Of a stretch of 64,000 nucleotides of DNA, positions 32,697 to 44,600 are shown in pieces. The notes beneath the pieces are model-generated. The model saw only the letters and a list, made by a program, of their open reading frames with translations, was not told where the DNA came from and made no database searches. Positions within the stretch are counted from its first letter, which is position 1. Each line of letters begins with the position of its first letter. Where the stretch lies: positions 1,364,001 to 1,428,000 of the forward strand of contig NC_089178.1 in assembly GCF_947507565.1 (NCBI RefSeq). Reading direction: 5' to 3'. The translations under genes were made by a program, and so were the position numbers. Source of the DNA: Oscarella lobularis. Its lineage: Eukaryota; Porifera; Homoscleromorpha; Homosclerophorida; Oscarellidae.

Positions 32697-33081
32697 ATGT
32701 CACATCAATATCATCCTTATCACTTAGTAGATCCAAACCCATGGCCCTATATAGGTGGTTGTGGAGCTTTATTTACTACTATTGGGGCTGTAATGTATTT
32801 TCATTATAATCAAGCTTGAGTAGTACTTTTAGGGTTAACTACATTAGGGTTTACAATGATCGTATGATGGCGAGATGTAATTAGAGAGTCTACTTTTCAA
32901 GGACATTAAATACAGCTGTTTTATTAAGTTCAGGGGCAACTGTAACTTGAGCTCATCAGGGTACTATTAGTGGTAAAAGAAAAGAAGCAATAATAGGGTT
33001 AACATTAACTGTATTATTAGATATATTATTTACAAGTTTACAAGCAATGGAGTATTATGAGGCTCCTTTTGCTATTATAAT
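32697..33081 (+). pseudogene. cox3: Mitochondrial cox3 copy with internal deletion (NUMT)
   Basis: The N-terminus MSHQYHPYHLVDPNPWPYIG to IRESTFQGH (TGA as Trp) ends at about 32906 and jumps directly to NTAVLLSSGATVTWAHQ ... SLQAMEYYEAPFAI. The roughly 60 residues of cox3 between these blocks are missing, and so is the C-terminal part. Confidence 0.88.
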
Positions 33082-33255
33082 TCTACAATGAGAGTACTTT
33101 GAGATACAATGAAAGGCCACTCCCAAAAAAACAATTTCGGAGATTAAAAAATTTTTCAAAAATTAAATACATTTTTTAATTGAGACTACGTTGTGTTTGT
33201 GTTTGAAATTGTGTTTCAAGATTCGAATAATTGTTTTTTTGCTTGATTTTTTTTG

Positions 33256-33475
33256 CTACGGTATCATGGGCTCGACCGGATTCGGCTTTTCCTTCAGCCA
33301 CACTTCGAAATCATTAACCATGCGGCTGATTTTGTCGGACAAGCCTGGCCACCAGACTGATTCTTGGGCACGAGATCTGCATTTGACGATCCCTAAGTGA
33401 CCCGAGTGAAGGCTCTCCAGCGTCTTTTGTCGGAGGCTGGGAGGAATGATGATTCTGGAACCACAAAGGAGTGTC
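33256..33475 (-). pseudogene. Ty3/gypsy integrase zinc-binding fragment
   Basis: The minus strand reads RIIIPPSLRQKTLESLHSGH, LGIVKCRSRAQESVWWPGLS and VWLKEKPNPVEPMIP, matching the HHCC domain of gypsy integrases. The C-x2-C pair has decayed. An isolated fragment. Next to it (33480-33590) lie short repeated palindromes around AATTTTTAAAATT-type cores. Confidence 0.8.
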
Positions 33476-33683
33476 ATAGGACAATTTTTGGCCCTAAACA
33501 ATTTTAAAAATTGTCCCAGGACAATTTTTGTCCCAGGACAGTTTTAAAAATTGTTCCAGGATAATTTTTGACCGTACACAGGAATGATGTATACGCTAGG
33601 TCCCTTTATCCCAAGGGCTTCCCAACGCGGGGCCCCCTCATCCCTATTTTATAATAATGTATTAATTATGAAGAAGACATGAA

Positions 33684-33751
<68 letters not shown>

Positions 33752-33755
33752 AATG
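33684..33755. repeat. (GAT)n microsatellite
   Basis: An uninterrupted GAT/ATG triplet run of roughly 22 copies, ending in GATAAT imperfect units. The flanks up to 34350 hold no gene that I recognise. Confidence 0.95.
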
Positions 33756-34350
33756 ATAATGACATTGATGACATAGGGGCGGTTAGCGAGAGTGCGGCAC
33801 GTGTTTACCTCAAGTGTAGGACCCCTAAAGCTTGGTGGATGCTTCCTATCATCTATATCTCTTTTAGCAGCCTAAGTGCACCACTGCCTTTCCCTATCCT
33901 ATATTCTTCCCTATCCTATTCATGACGCAAGCCCATTCGCCGGAACAGGGTGCGTCATTGCGAGCGGCTCGAAACTACAATTAGGGTTAGTGCACTAAAA
34001 AACAATAGACATTTTATATTCTCCAAAAAAGAGACCTTTTATATACAAGAGCGTATGAAATCACATTCGTGACATCAAAATGAATGTGATGTTATGAAGG
34101 CGCTTCTGAAGTGTGATTAGTAAAGTTTGATTCTGACGTCGGGATATACGGACAGGCAGACTTTCGATTTGAGCAATCATATTCAAGAGACCGCACCAGG
34201 AATTACAAAACCGTAGATTTGCAAAGCAAAACAACTGGAAAAAGTATGGATATTCGACATTCACAATTTCTTATAGTCGACATTTCGTTTTTTACGTCCA
34301 TTTGGAACAACCTAGTCATCCATTCGTTACTCGTTAATACTAACTTTTAT

Positions 34351-34421
34351 AGGTGTTGAAAGGATCGAACTTCCGACCATTGTGGTGTATACACAACACT
34401 CTACCACTGAGTTAAACACCT
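34351..34421 (-). tRNA. trnV: Mitochondrial tRNA-Val (UAC)-like copy
   Basis: 71 nt on the minus strand. Acceptor AGGTGTT/AACACCT pairs perfectly; D-arm ACTCAGTGGTAGAGT; anticodon stem TTGTG/CACAA with loop TATACAC (TAC at 34-36, but A instead of U at 33); T-arm GGAAG-TTCGATC-CTTTC. The cloverleaf is intact, but position 33 argues for a decayed nuclear copy. Confidence 0.7.
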
Positions 34422-34633
34422 AATTTCTTGCACAGGTCCCATTAGGGGGGCCCAACGTATAACTAGTCTGTAAGCTCATTAGCTTGAGACTCTACTCAAT
34501 GTATATACTTATCTAAAGAAACTGCTTCTACAACTATAGGCTTTGCGTCGTGCCGCCTGTGTCGTGGAATCGCATATTAGAGCTACGTTCAAAATCACTT
34601 TAAAGATATCCTCCTCTTTCGCGAATGGGTTTC

Positions 34634-34790
34634 TTACAGTGTTCTGATTGTGAAATGCATGTCTTCTCGCGTTTTGTTGATGCTGAGTTTGGGGGCCCCG
34701 ATATTGAAATCGCCTCCGATGAGAAGCGATTTGCAATTGAGAACCGGATTTAGAGCATCAATTCGGCTTTTCAGATCTACGATTTGATTT
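34634..34790 (-). pseudogene. Non-LTR retrotransposon endonuclease fragment
   Basis: The short frame QIVDLKSRIDALNPVLNCKS followed by LLIGGDFNIGAPKLSINKTR carries the GDFN motif of APE-type endonucleases in LINE elements. Only about 50 residues remain, directly joined to the mitochondrial nad1 piece. Confidence 0.55.
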
Positions 34791-34805
34791 TTCCTTTTCG
34801 GTTTC

Positions 34806-35053
34806 ACTACTATTTTATTTTTAGGGGGATGGAAAGCTCTAATGATGGAGTCAATTTTTAAAGGAAGTGTAGTATGATTTGCAATTAAAGCAGCCTTAAT
34901 AATATTCTTATTCATCTGAGTTAGGGCATCTTTCCCTAGAATTCGATATGATCAATTAATGGCTCTACTTTGAAAATCATATTTACCCCTCAGTTTAGGC
35001 CTTGTTGTATTAGTGTCTAGCATTCTTATTGGGTTTAATGGTTTACCTCCCAA
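34806..35053 (+). pseudogene. nad1: Mitochondrial nad1 3' fragment (NUMT)
   Basis: With TGA as Trp the plus strand reads MMESIFKGSVVWFAIKAAL, FLFIWVRASFPRIRYDQLM and LLWKSYLPLSLGLVVLVSSI to FNGLPP, the last 80 or so codons of nad1. The frame is open here. The left edge joins a LINE fragment and the right edge a Helitron helicase relic, with no spacer. Confidence 0.85.
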
Positions 35054-35055
35054 AG

Positions 35056-36900
35056 TTGAAGCAACGCTTCGCGAAACTTCACTTGCGAAGCGCTGTTTCC
35101 GGACTGGCGCATGATCTGTCGAAGTTGTATGACGACGTCAAATGTCAAATACAACTGTCGGCCTCGATTGGTATTGACCCCTTTACAAGCTGTGCTGCTG
35201 TAGAGATGCGATTCGCCAATCGGAGGTAATTGACCCATGTCCCCAAATAGTATTACGGAGACTCCACCGAACGACATGTGAGCTCGGGCGTGAAACGCCT
35301 GGCATAGTCGTCGGTGAATAAGTGAAAGTTGTTGCCGTCCAACAATTGACATTTCGTCAATGATGAGATAGCGAACCCCATTGAATTTTTCCTGCAATTG
35401 CTGCAGAGACGGTCCGCTAAGATCATCAAAATTGCTCTTTTGCAATGGCAATCGCAAAAGAGATTAAAGCGTTTGCCCCCCAATGTTAAAGGCTGCTACT
35501 ACGGAGCAGAAAGCAAACATCGAGAGCCAAGTAGATAACACAGACACTTAATAAGGAATGACTTTCCGGTTCCTGCTGAACCGCAAACTGTCATTCTCAG
35601 TGGTCTGCATGAGTCGTCCGCTTTTCGAGGAGAAAAGCGGTGGTGAGTACGAACGATGTCGTACGCTAACTTCTGCTCACCTTTAAGCCGTTGAAAGTCG
35701 TTGCTCCCCGGCGCCGGCTCTTGCGGCGGCAGGCCCTTTTCAGAATCCTGGGTATTTTCAGCCAGTGAGTCTTCTTTTCGGCTGTCAGAGACGAACTTTG
35801 GTGCTTTTGAAAGTGGCGGGAACAGAGAAGAACTTGCAGACCAATTGTAATCCGCATAGTCTTTTCTATTAGCGTTCAACTTCAACTCTTCCATGCTTAG
35901 ATCTTCGTTGATGGCAGAAGAAGGAGAAAACAATTTAATCCAATCATCCTGATCAACGTCTTTTTTCTTGCTCTTTTGTGCCCTTGTCGTCACTTTCCTC
36001 CGACGCTTCATCAAAAGGCATTGTAAGTACTGCGTCGATGTCGTTCGAATTTCAATTTTGTTCAGCAAACTTTTACCGACAGTAAGCAGAAATCGCTTAT
36101 ACGAGTCGGTAGCAGACAGAACCTCTCCGTCGGCTGCCGTTGTCACATCGCTTAGCTGACGAAATGGCTTGTACTTCATCAGCTGGTTGTAGCAGTATTG
36201 CTCGTATTTTTCGGCATTCTTCGGATCGCGAGGTATTCGTAGGACAACGCGAACGACTGACGATTTGCCCCTTTTCCTCAGCTGTCCCTTTGAATTTTAA
36301 CTGTAATCCGAAACGTAATCAATGAGGCACAAATTTTGTGCCTCTGCGCTTCGCTTCATGTATTCTTCGACAGCTGTTGGAACGGTCGCACTTTCTTTTG
36401 ACGAACGCGCGCCTAGGTCAATTTCTCGCTTGTATTCCAAGTGCAACATCTTAAATTCGCGGGAAGCAGTGGTCGACCAGTTTGTCACCCATAATTAGAT
36501 GACACATTTACTGCTCCGAATAATCCAGTTCACCAATTGATTTCATTAGCAACTTGGACACAGCTTTTCGAGAAGGATCGCGCTTGTCAAGACAGTCCAC
36601 AATCATTTGGAATGTTTGTGCAAGCGTTTTTCATTGTGGCTCACTCTTTGTTGCGTACCTTACGACGTACTTTGGCAAGTCCATAAGCACTTACGCAAAC
36701 TTGCATATCAACGTTAGCTCTCCAACCATGAAGTTGTAAATGATTCGTGGGTCGTTTCGTTTTGTATCAGCCGAAGGCTCTAAGAGACTATAGAGACATA
36801 CTTTCAACTTCGTCTCATTCTGCAAAGCTTTTGGAAAGTGAAAGCAGCATACTTTAGTGCCATCGCCCAGATCTTTCAAGCAAGCTTTGCTCTCTGTATG
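35056..36900 (-). pseudogene. Helitron-like Rep/PIF1 helicase relic
   Basis: In minus-strand order: Rep part with CCFHFPKALQNET, TKRNDPRI and a Tyr motif PKYVVRYATKSEP (about 36640-36680), KTLAQTFQMIVDCLDKRDPS, then a linker (36488-35700), and a helicase part with MTVCGSAGTGKSFLIKCLCY (Walker A), YLIIDEMSIVG (Walker B) and FGGVSVILFGDMGQLPPIG. Many stops and frameshifts separate these. The order and motifs identify a Helitron. It is cut at the nad1 insertion and at 36.9-37.04 kb by DIRS gag. Confidence 0.78.
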
Positions 36901-37044
36901 CCTTTGAACGGTGGCAATGAGCCCCTCGTAATCCGTTTTGTGATCGATCATCCACATCGCGCCACCTCTGATGGCATGGATGATCACTCGGATGCACCTT
37001 GGGCATTTGACCATCACCTGCATCGTCGATAGAAGGATTAGGCA

Positions 37045-37647
37045 AAAAAACGAATCATAGGCGAGCCAGCCCATCCCGCCGTGACGAGACGCCTCGCGCA
37101 CGAGAAGGCGCATGTATGCTAGCATGCCCGACACCCTTTCGGGCGCCGACTGCGAAACAATTGCGACGTATGTCGCGAAACACTGCACCCACGACGATAT
37201 CGATGAAATCTGACGCAGCTTGACTTTCGAATCCTTCGATGGAAACGGGTTGATCGATTCGCGACGCAGGAGCTCCAAATTGTTGGGCAATAGCTCCCCC
37301 ATGTCAACGAATGCGCCGTCTACGATGCGCTGGACGAGACGCCCCGGAAGGGCGAAATGCCGACGCCGTGAAAAAAGTGATCGGCCACACGCTTCTTCGC
37401 AGGCGGCTGCAGCGCTCCCGCGTCGCAGGAGCGAGCGAATTGGATGCGAGCGACTCGGCGAGCGTCCCCAGATTCGCGAGCGACGGCATCGCGCCGAGTG
37501 GATCCGCGCCACCGCTACACGGAGGAGCCGTCGACGACGAAAAACGAGTCAACAATTCAGTCACGATATTTTGGACGGCCGAAACGTCTTCACGAAGCGT
37601 CTCGACAGAGTTTTGCAGCGAAGCCGAATGATCCGACGCCGAATCCA
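37045..37647 (-). pseudogene. DIRS-like gag relic
   Basis: Starts MDSASDHSASLQNSVETLRE. After a frameshift near 37.4 kb it reads FALPGRLVQRIVDGAFVDMG, ELLPNNLELLRRES, SSWVQCFATYVAIVSQSAPE and MLAYMRLLVREASRHGGMGW, homologous to the gag at 13.8-15.1 kb. It shows the gag sequence expected at the site where the foldback element interrupts copy 2. Confidence 0.78.
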
Positions 37648-37735
37648 TTGCGAAACCACGAAGAAAGAACGAGAAAACAACGCAGTGAAAACCAGAGACT
37701 GACGCAAGCAGCGAGCGTGAAAGAGACGACGTCAC

Positions 37736-38616
37736 AAAGGCCGCGGGCCAATTAGATACAAAAGGTCTCAGCCAATCATATCATTGTCGTGAGAGAAAGC
37801 CGATTAGAAGATTCTGCTAACGCACGTGACATCGAAAGCGGAAGTGCTAGTAAAAAACTAAAGAATGAAACATTGATGTTACGATCAGTAGGGCTTGAGA
37901 AAGAAAGTAGATCTAAGCAACTTTAGAAATGGCCGTTCAGTACACGGACCTTGAAGGACGTTACCTCTAAAGGATTAGGTAAGTGCCTAGGTTATTCTTT
38001 GGATGTTATTGGCTTTGTTTCTTTTGTTGTGGCTGGATGAAGACTCAGCGGTGCGACGAGGGACTTTTACATGGTCTTTTTTACTGTATGTGCTTCTGAT
38101 TTATTATAATCAAATAAAATCCTTTTTTTAAATTAAAGATGCCTAATTTTTAGTAGACGGGAAAACCAAGAGAGAGGGTGGTTGGCCAGAAATCTAAGAA
38201 ATTATATTGGTTCGGCAATTTGTTTAGGAATTGGGCGGAGTCTACGGATAAGACGGAAATCTTATGTGTGCTTTGCTGGCGTTACTTGTTGAGAAATATT
38301 TTACAGATTTTACTTGTCTAGTGTTCTTTCGCGTATACGTATCAACACATCATTGATTTTTTAGAGAGTATTCTTAATCTTTCGTGGCCCTTTGGGCCGT
38401 GTAGGGTAAACGGTTTTTCTCGTATTCTTCTTCAAAAGCGGTTTACCCTACCCGGACATACGGGCTCCCAACAAAAGGGGAGCAAGCTTATTTGCAGAGA
38501 AGAGCATCTAACGCGCGCTAGAAGATGGCTCTTGCACATGGCGAGAAAGCATTTATACGACTTATCGCAAAGTACAAGGGCGATTAAATGCAGCCTTGTG
38601 CCCCGGGTTGGCATTA
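37736..38616. other. No gene recognised
   Basis: AT-rich sequence without long frames. A pair of inverted GGGTAAACGG / GCGGTTTACCCTACCC strings lies at about 38404-38451, close to the left end of the large satellite. Confidence 0.45.
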
Positions 38617-41600
38617 AATGCATCGGGTTGACAAGGTTAACACGATGACCCCGTTGACCACGTTGACCAGGTTGACCCCGTTGACCCCGTTGACTCCGTT
38701 GACCAGGTTGACCCCGTTGACCCCGTTGACCCCGTTGACCAGGTGGACCCCGTTGACCAGGTTGACACCCGTTGACCCCGTTGACAAGGTTTACCCCGTT
38801 GACCACGTTGACCAGATTGACCCCGTTGACCACGTTGACCACGTGGACAAGGTTGACCACGTTGACCCCGTTGACCCCGTTGACCACGTTCACCAGATTG
38901 ACCCCGTTGACCACGTTGACCACGTGGACAAGGTTGACCACGTTGACCCCGTTGACCCCGTTGACCCCGTTGACCCCGTTGACCAGGTTGACCCCGTTAA
39001 CAAGGTGGACCCCGTTGACCAGGTTGACACCCGTTGACCCCGTTGACAAGGTTTACCCCGTTGACCACGTTGACCAGATTGACCCCGTTGACCACGTTGA
39101 CCACGTGGACAAGGTTGACCACGTTGACCCCGTTGACCCCGTTGACCCCGTTGACCAGATTTACCCCGTTGACCTCGTTGACCAGATTGACCCCGTTGAC
39201 CACGTTGACCAGGTTGACCAGGTTGACCCCGTTGACCACGTTGACCCCGTTAACCCCGTTGACCAGATTGACCCCGTTGACCCCGTTGACCCCGTTGACC
39301 CCGTTGACCCCGTTGACCAGATTGACCACGTTGACCCCGTTGACCAGATTGACCCCGTTGACCACGTTGACCAGGTTGACCCCGTTGACCCCGTTGACCC
39401 CGTTGACCAGATTGACCCCGTTGACCACGTTGACCACGTGGACAAGGTTGACCCCGTTGACCCCGTTGACCACGTTGACCCGGTTGACCCCGTTGACCAG
39501 GTTGACCAGGTTTACCCCGTTGACCAGGTTGACCCCGTTGACCCCGTTACCCCCGTTGACCACGTTGACCCCGTTGACCCCGTTGACCCGTTGCCCCCGT
39601 TGACCCGTTGCCCCCGTTGATTCCGTTGACGAGATTGACCCCGTTGACCCCGTTGACCAGATTGACCCCGTTGACCACGTTGACCAGGTTGACCCCGTTG
39701 ACCCCGTTGACCCCGTTGACAAGATTGACCCCGTTGACCACGTTGACCACGTGGACAAGGTTGACCCCGTTGACCCCTTTGACCCGGTTGACCCCGTTGA
39801 CACCGTTGACCCCGTTGACCACGTTGACCCCGTTGACCAGGTTGACCAGGTTGACCACGTTGACCCCGTTGACCAGATTGACTCCGTTGACCCCGTTGAC
39901 CCCGTCGACCAGATTGACCCCGTTGACCACGTTGACCACGTGGACAAGGTTGATCCCGTTGACCAGGTTTACCCCGTTGACCAGGTTGACCCCGTTGACC
40001 CCATTGACCCCGTTGACCACGTTGACCCCGTTGACCCCGTTGACCAGGTTGACCACGTTGACCCCGTTGACCAGATTGACCCCGTTGACCACGTTGACCA
40101 GGTTGACCCCGTTGACCCCGTTGACCCCGTTGACCAGATTGACTCCGTTGACCACGTTGACCATGTGGACAAGGTTGACCCCGTTGACCCCGTTGACCAC
40201 GTTGACCCCGTTGACCACGTTGACCAGGTTGATCCCGTTGACCTCGTTGACCCCGTTGACCAGATTGACCCCGTTGACCACGTATACCACGTGGACAAGG
40301 TTGATCCCGTTGACCAGGTTTACCCCGTTGACCAGGTTGACCCCGTTGACCCCATTGACCCCGTTGACCACGTTGACCCCGTTGACCCCGTTGACCAGGT
40401 TGACCACGTTGACCCCGTTGACCAGATTGACCCCGTTGACCACGTTGACCAGGTTGACCCCGTTGACCCCGTTGACCCCGTTGACCAGATTGACCCCGTT
40501 GACCACGTTGACCACGTGGACAAGGTTGACCCCGTTGACCCCGTTGACCACGTTGACCCCGTTGACCCCGTTGACCAGGTTGACCAGGTTTACCCCGTTG
40601 ACCAGGTTGACCCCGTTGACCCCGTTGACCCCGTTGACCAGGTTGACCCCGTTGACCCCGTTGACCCCGTTGACAAGATTGACCCCGTTGACCACGTTGA
40701 CCACGTGGACAAGGTTGACACCGTTGACCCCGTTGACCCCGTTGACCCCGTTGACCCCGTTGACCCCGTTAACCACGTTGACCCCGTTGACCACGTTGAC
40801 CAGGTTGACCACGTTGACCCCGTTGACCAGATTGACTCCGTTGACCCCGTTGACCCCGTCGACCAGATTGACCCCGTTGACCACGTTGACCACGTGGACA
40901 AGGTTGATCCCGTTGACCAGGTTTACCCCGTTGACCAGGTTGACCCCGTTGACCCCATTGACCCCGTTGACCACGTTGACCAGGTTGATCCCGTTGACCC
41001 CGTTGACCCCGTTGACCAGATTGACCCCGTTGACCACGTATACCACGTGGACAAGGTTGATCCCGTTGACCAGGTTTACCCCGTTGACCAGGTTGACCCC
41101 GTTGACCCCATTGACCTCGTTGACCACGTTGACCCCGTTGACCCCGTTGACCAGGTTGACCACGTTGACCCCGTTGACCAGATTGACCCCGTTGACCACG
41201 TTGACCAGGTTGACCCCGTTGACCCCGTTGACCCCGTTGACCAGATTGACCCCGTTGACCACGTTGACCACGTGGACAAGGTTGACCCCGTTGACCCCGT
41301 TGACCACGTTGACCCGGTTGACCCCGTTGACCAGGTTGACCAGGTTTACCCCGTTGACCAGGTTGACCCCGTTGACCCCGTTACCCCCGTTGACCACGTT
41401 GACCCCGTTGACCCCGTTGACCCGTTGCCCCCGTTGACCCGTTGCCCCCGTTGATTCCGTTGACGAGATTGACCCCGTTGACCCCGTTGACCAGATTGAC
41501 CCCGTTGACCACGTTGACCAGGTTGACCCCGTTGACCCCGTTGACCCCGTTGACCAGATTGACCCCGTTGACCACGTTGACCACGTGGACAAGGTTGACC

Positions 41601-44600
41601 CCGTTGACCCCGTTGACCACGTTGACCCGGTTGACCCCGTTGACCAGGTTGACCAGGTTTACCCCGTTGACCAGGTTGACCCCGTTGACCCCGTTACCCC
41701 CGTTGACCACGTTGACCCCGTTGACCCCGTTGACCCGTTGCCCCCGTTGACCCGTTGCCCCCGTTGATTCCGTTGACGAGATTGACCCCGTTGACCCCGT
41801 TGACCAGATTGACCCCGTTGACCACGTTGACCAGGTTGACCCCGTTGACCCCGTTGACCCCGTTGACAAGATTGACCCCGTTGACCACGTTGACCACGTG
41901 GACAAGGTTGACCCCGTTGACCCCGTTGACCCCGTTAACCACGTTGACCCCGTTGACCACGTTGACCAGGTTGACCACGTTGACCCCGTTGACCAGATTG
42001 ACTCCGTTGACCCCGTTGACCCCGTCGACCAGATTGACCCCGTTGACCACGTTGACCACGTGGACAAGGTTGATCCCGTTGACCAGGTTTACCCCGTTGA
42101 CCAGGTTGACCCCGTTGACCCCATTGACCCCGTTGACCACGTTGACCAGGTTGATCCCGTTGACCCCGTTGACCCCGTTGACCAGATTGACCCCGTTGAC
42201 CACGTATACCACGTGGACAAGGTTGATCCCGTTGACCAGGTTTACCCCGTTGACCAGGTTGACCCCGTTGACCCCATTGACCTCGTTGACCACGTTGACC
42301 CCGTTGACCCCGTTGACCAGGTTGACCACGTTGACCCCGTTGACCAGATTGACCCCGTTGACCACGTTGACCAGGTTGACCCCGTTGACCCCGTTGACCC
42401 CGTTGACCAGATTGACCCCGTTGACCACGTTGACCACGTGGACAAGGTTGACCCCGTTGACCCCGTTGACCACGTTGACCCGGTTGACCCCGTTGACCAG
42501 GTTGACCAGGTTTACCCCGTTGACCAGGTTGACCCCGTTGACCCCGTTACCCCCGTTGACCACGTTGACCCCGTTGACCCCGTTGACCCGTTGCCCCCGT
42601 TGACCCGTTGCCCCCGTTGATTCCGTTGACGAGATTGACCCCGTTGACCCCGTTGACCAGATTGACCCCGTTGACCACGTTGACCAGGTTGACCCCGTTG
42701 ACCCCGTTGACCCCGTTGACCAGATTGACCCCGTTGACCACGTTGACCACGTGGACAAGGTTGACCCCGTTGACCCCGTTGACCACGTTGACCCGGTTGA
42801 CCCCGTTGACCAGGTTGACCAGGTTTACCCCGTTGACCAGGTTGACCCCGTTGACCCCGTTACCCCCGTTGACCACGTTGACCCCGTTGACCCCGTTGAC
42901 CCGTTGCCCCCGTTGACCCGTTGCCCCCGTTGATTCCGTTGACGAGATTGACCCCGTTGACCCCGTTGACCAGATTGACCCCGTTGACCACGTTGACCAG
43001 GTTGACCCCGTTGACCCCGTTGACCCCGTTGACAAGATTGACCCCGTTGACCACGTTGACCACGTGGACAAGGTTGACCCCGTTGACCCCTTTGACCCCG
43101 TTGACCCCGTTGACACCGTTGACCCCGTTGACCACGTTGACCCCGTTGACCAGGTTGACCAGGTTGACCAGGTTGACCCCGTTGACCAGATTGACTCCGT
43201 TGACCCCGTTGACCCCGTCGACCAGATTGACCCCGTTGACCACGTTGACCACGTGGACAAGGTTGATCCCGTTGACCAGGTTTACCCCGTTGACCAGGTT
43301 GACCCCGTTGACCCCATTGACCCCGTTGACCACGTTGACCCCGTTGACCCCGTTGACCAGGTTGACCACGTTGACCCCGTTGACCAGATTGACCCCGTTG
43401 ACCATGTGGACAAGGTTGACCCCGTTGACCCCGTTGACCACGTTGACCCCGTTGACCACGTTGATCCCGTTGACCCCGTTGACCCCGTTGACCAGATTGA
43501 CCCCGTTGACCACGTATACCACGTGGACAAGGTTGATCCCGTTGACCAGGTTTACCCCGTTGACCAGGTTGACCCCGTTGACCCCATTGACCCCGTTGAC
43601 CACGTTGACCCCGTTGACCCCGTTGACCAGGTTGACCACGTTGACCCCGTTGACCAGATTGACCCCGTTGACCACGTTGACCAGGTTGACCCCGTTGACC
43701 CCGTTGACCCCGTTGACCAGATTGACCCCGTTGACCACGTTGACCACGTGGACAAGGTTGACCCCGTTGACCCCGTTGACCACGTTGACCCCGTTGACCC
43801 CGTTGACCAGGTTGACCAGGTTTACCCCGTTGACCAGGTTGACCCCGTTGACCCCGTTGACCCCGTTGACCAGGTTGACCCCGTTGACCCCGTTGACCCC
43901 GTTGACAAGATTGACCCCGTTGACCACGTTGACCACGTGGACAAGGTTGACCCCGTTGACCCCGTTGACCCCGTTGACCCCGTTGACCCCGTTGACCCCG
44001 TTAACCACGTTGACCCCGTTGACCACGTTGACCAGGTTGACCACGTTGACCCCGTTGACCAGATTGACTCCGTTGACCCCGTTGACCCCGTCGACCAGAT
44101 TGACCCCGTTGACCACGTTGACCACGTGGACAAGGTTGATCCCGTTGACCAGGTTTACCCCGTTGACCAGGTTGACCCCGTTGACCCCATTGACCCCGTT
44201 GACCACGTTGACCCCGTTGACCCCGTTGACCACGTTGACCAGGTTGATCCCGTTGACCCCGTTGACCCCGTTGACCAGATTGACCCCGTTGACCACGTAT
44301 ACCACGTGGACAAGGTTGATCCCGTTGACCAGGTTTACCCCGTTGACCAGGTTGACCCCGTTGACCCCATTGACCTCGTTGACCACGTTGACCCCGTTGA
44401 CCCCGTTGACCAGGTTGACCACGTTGACCCCGTTGACCAGATTGACCCCGTTGACCACGTTGACCAGGTTGACCCCGTTGACCCCGTTGACCCCGTTGAC
44501 CAGATTGACCCCGTTGACCACGTTGACCACGTGGACAAGGTTGACTCCGTTGACCCCGTTGACCACGTTGACCCGGTTGACCCCGTTGACCAGGTTGACC

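Noticed and set aside
27337-33081. A genuine mitochondrial contig or functional mitochondrial genes
   Set aside because: nad3 and nad6 are frameshifted, cox3 has an internal deletion, atp6 lacks its start, and nuclear exons and transposons lie between them.
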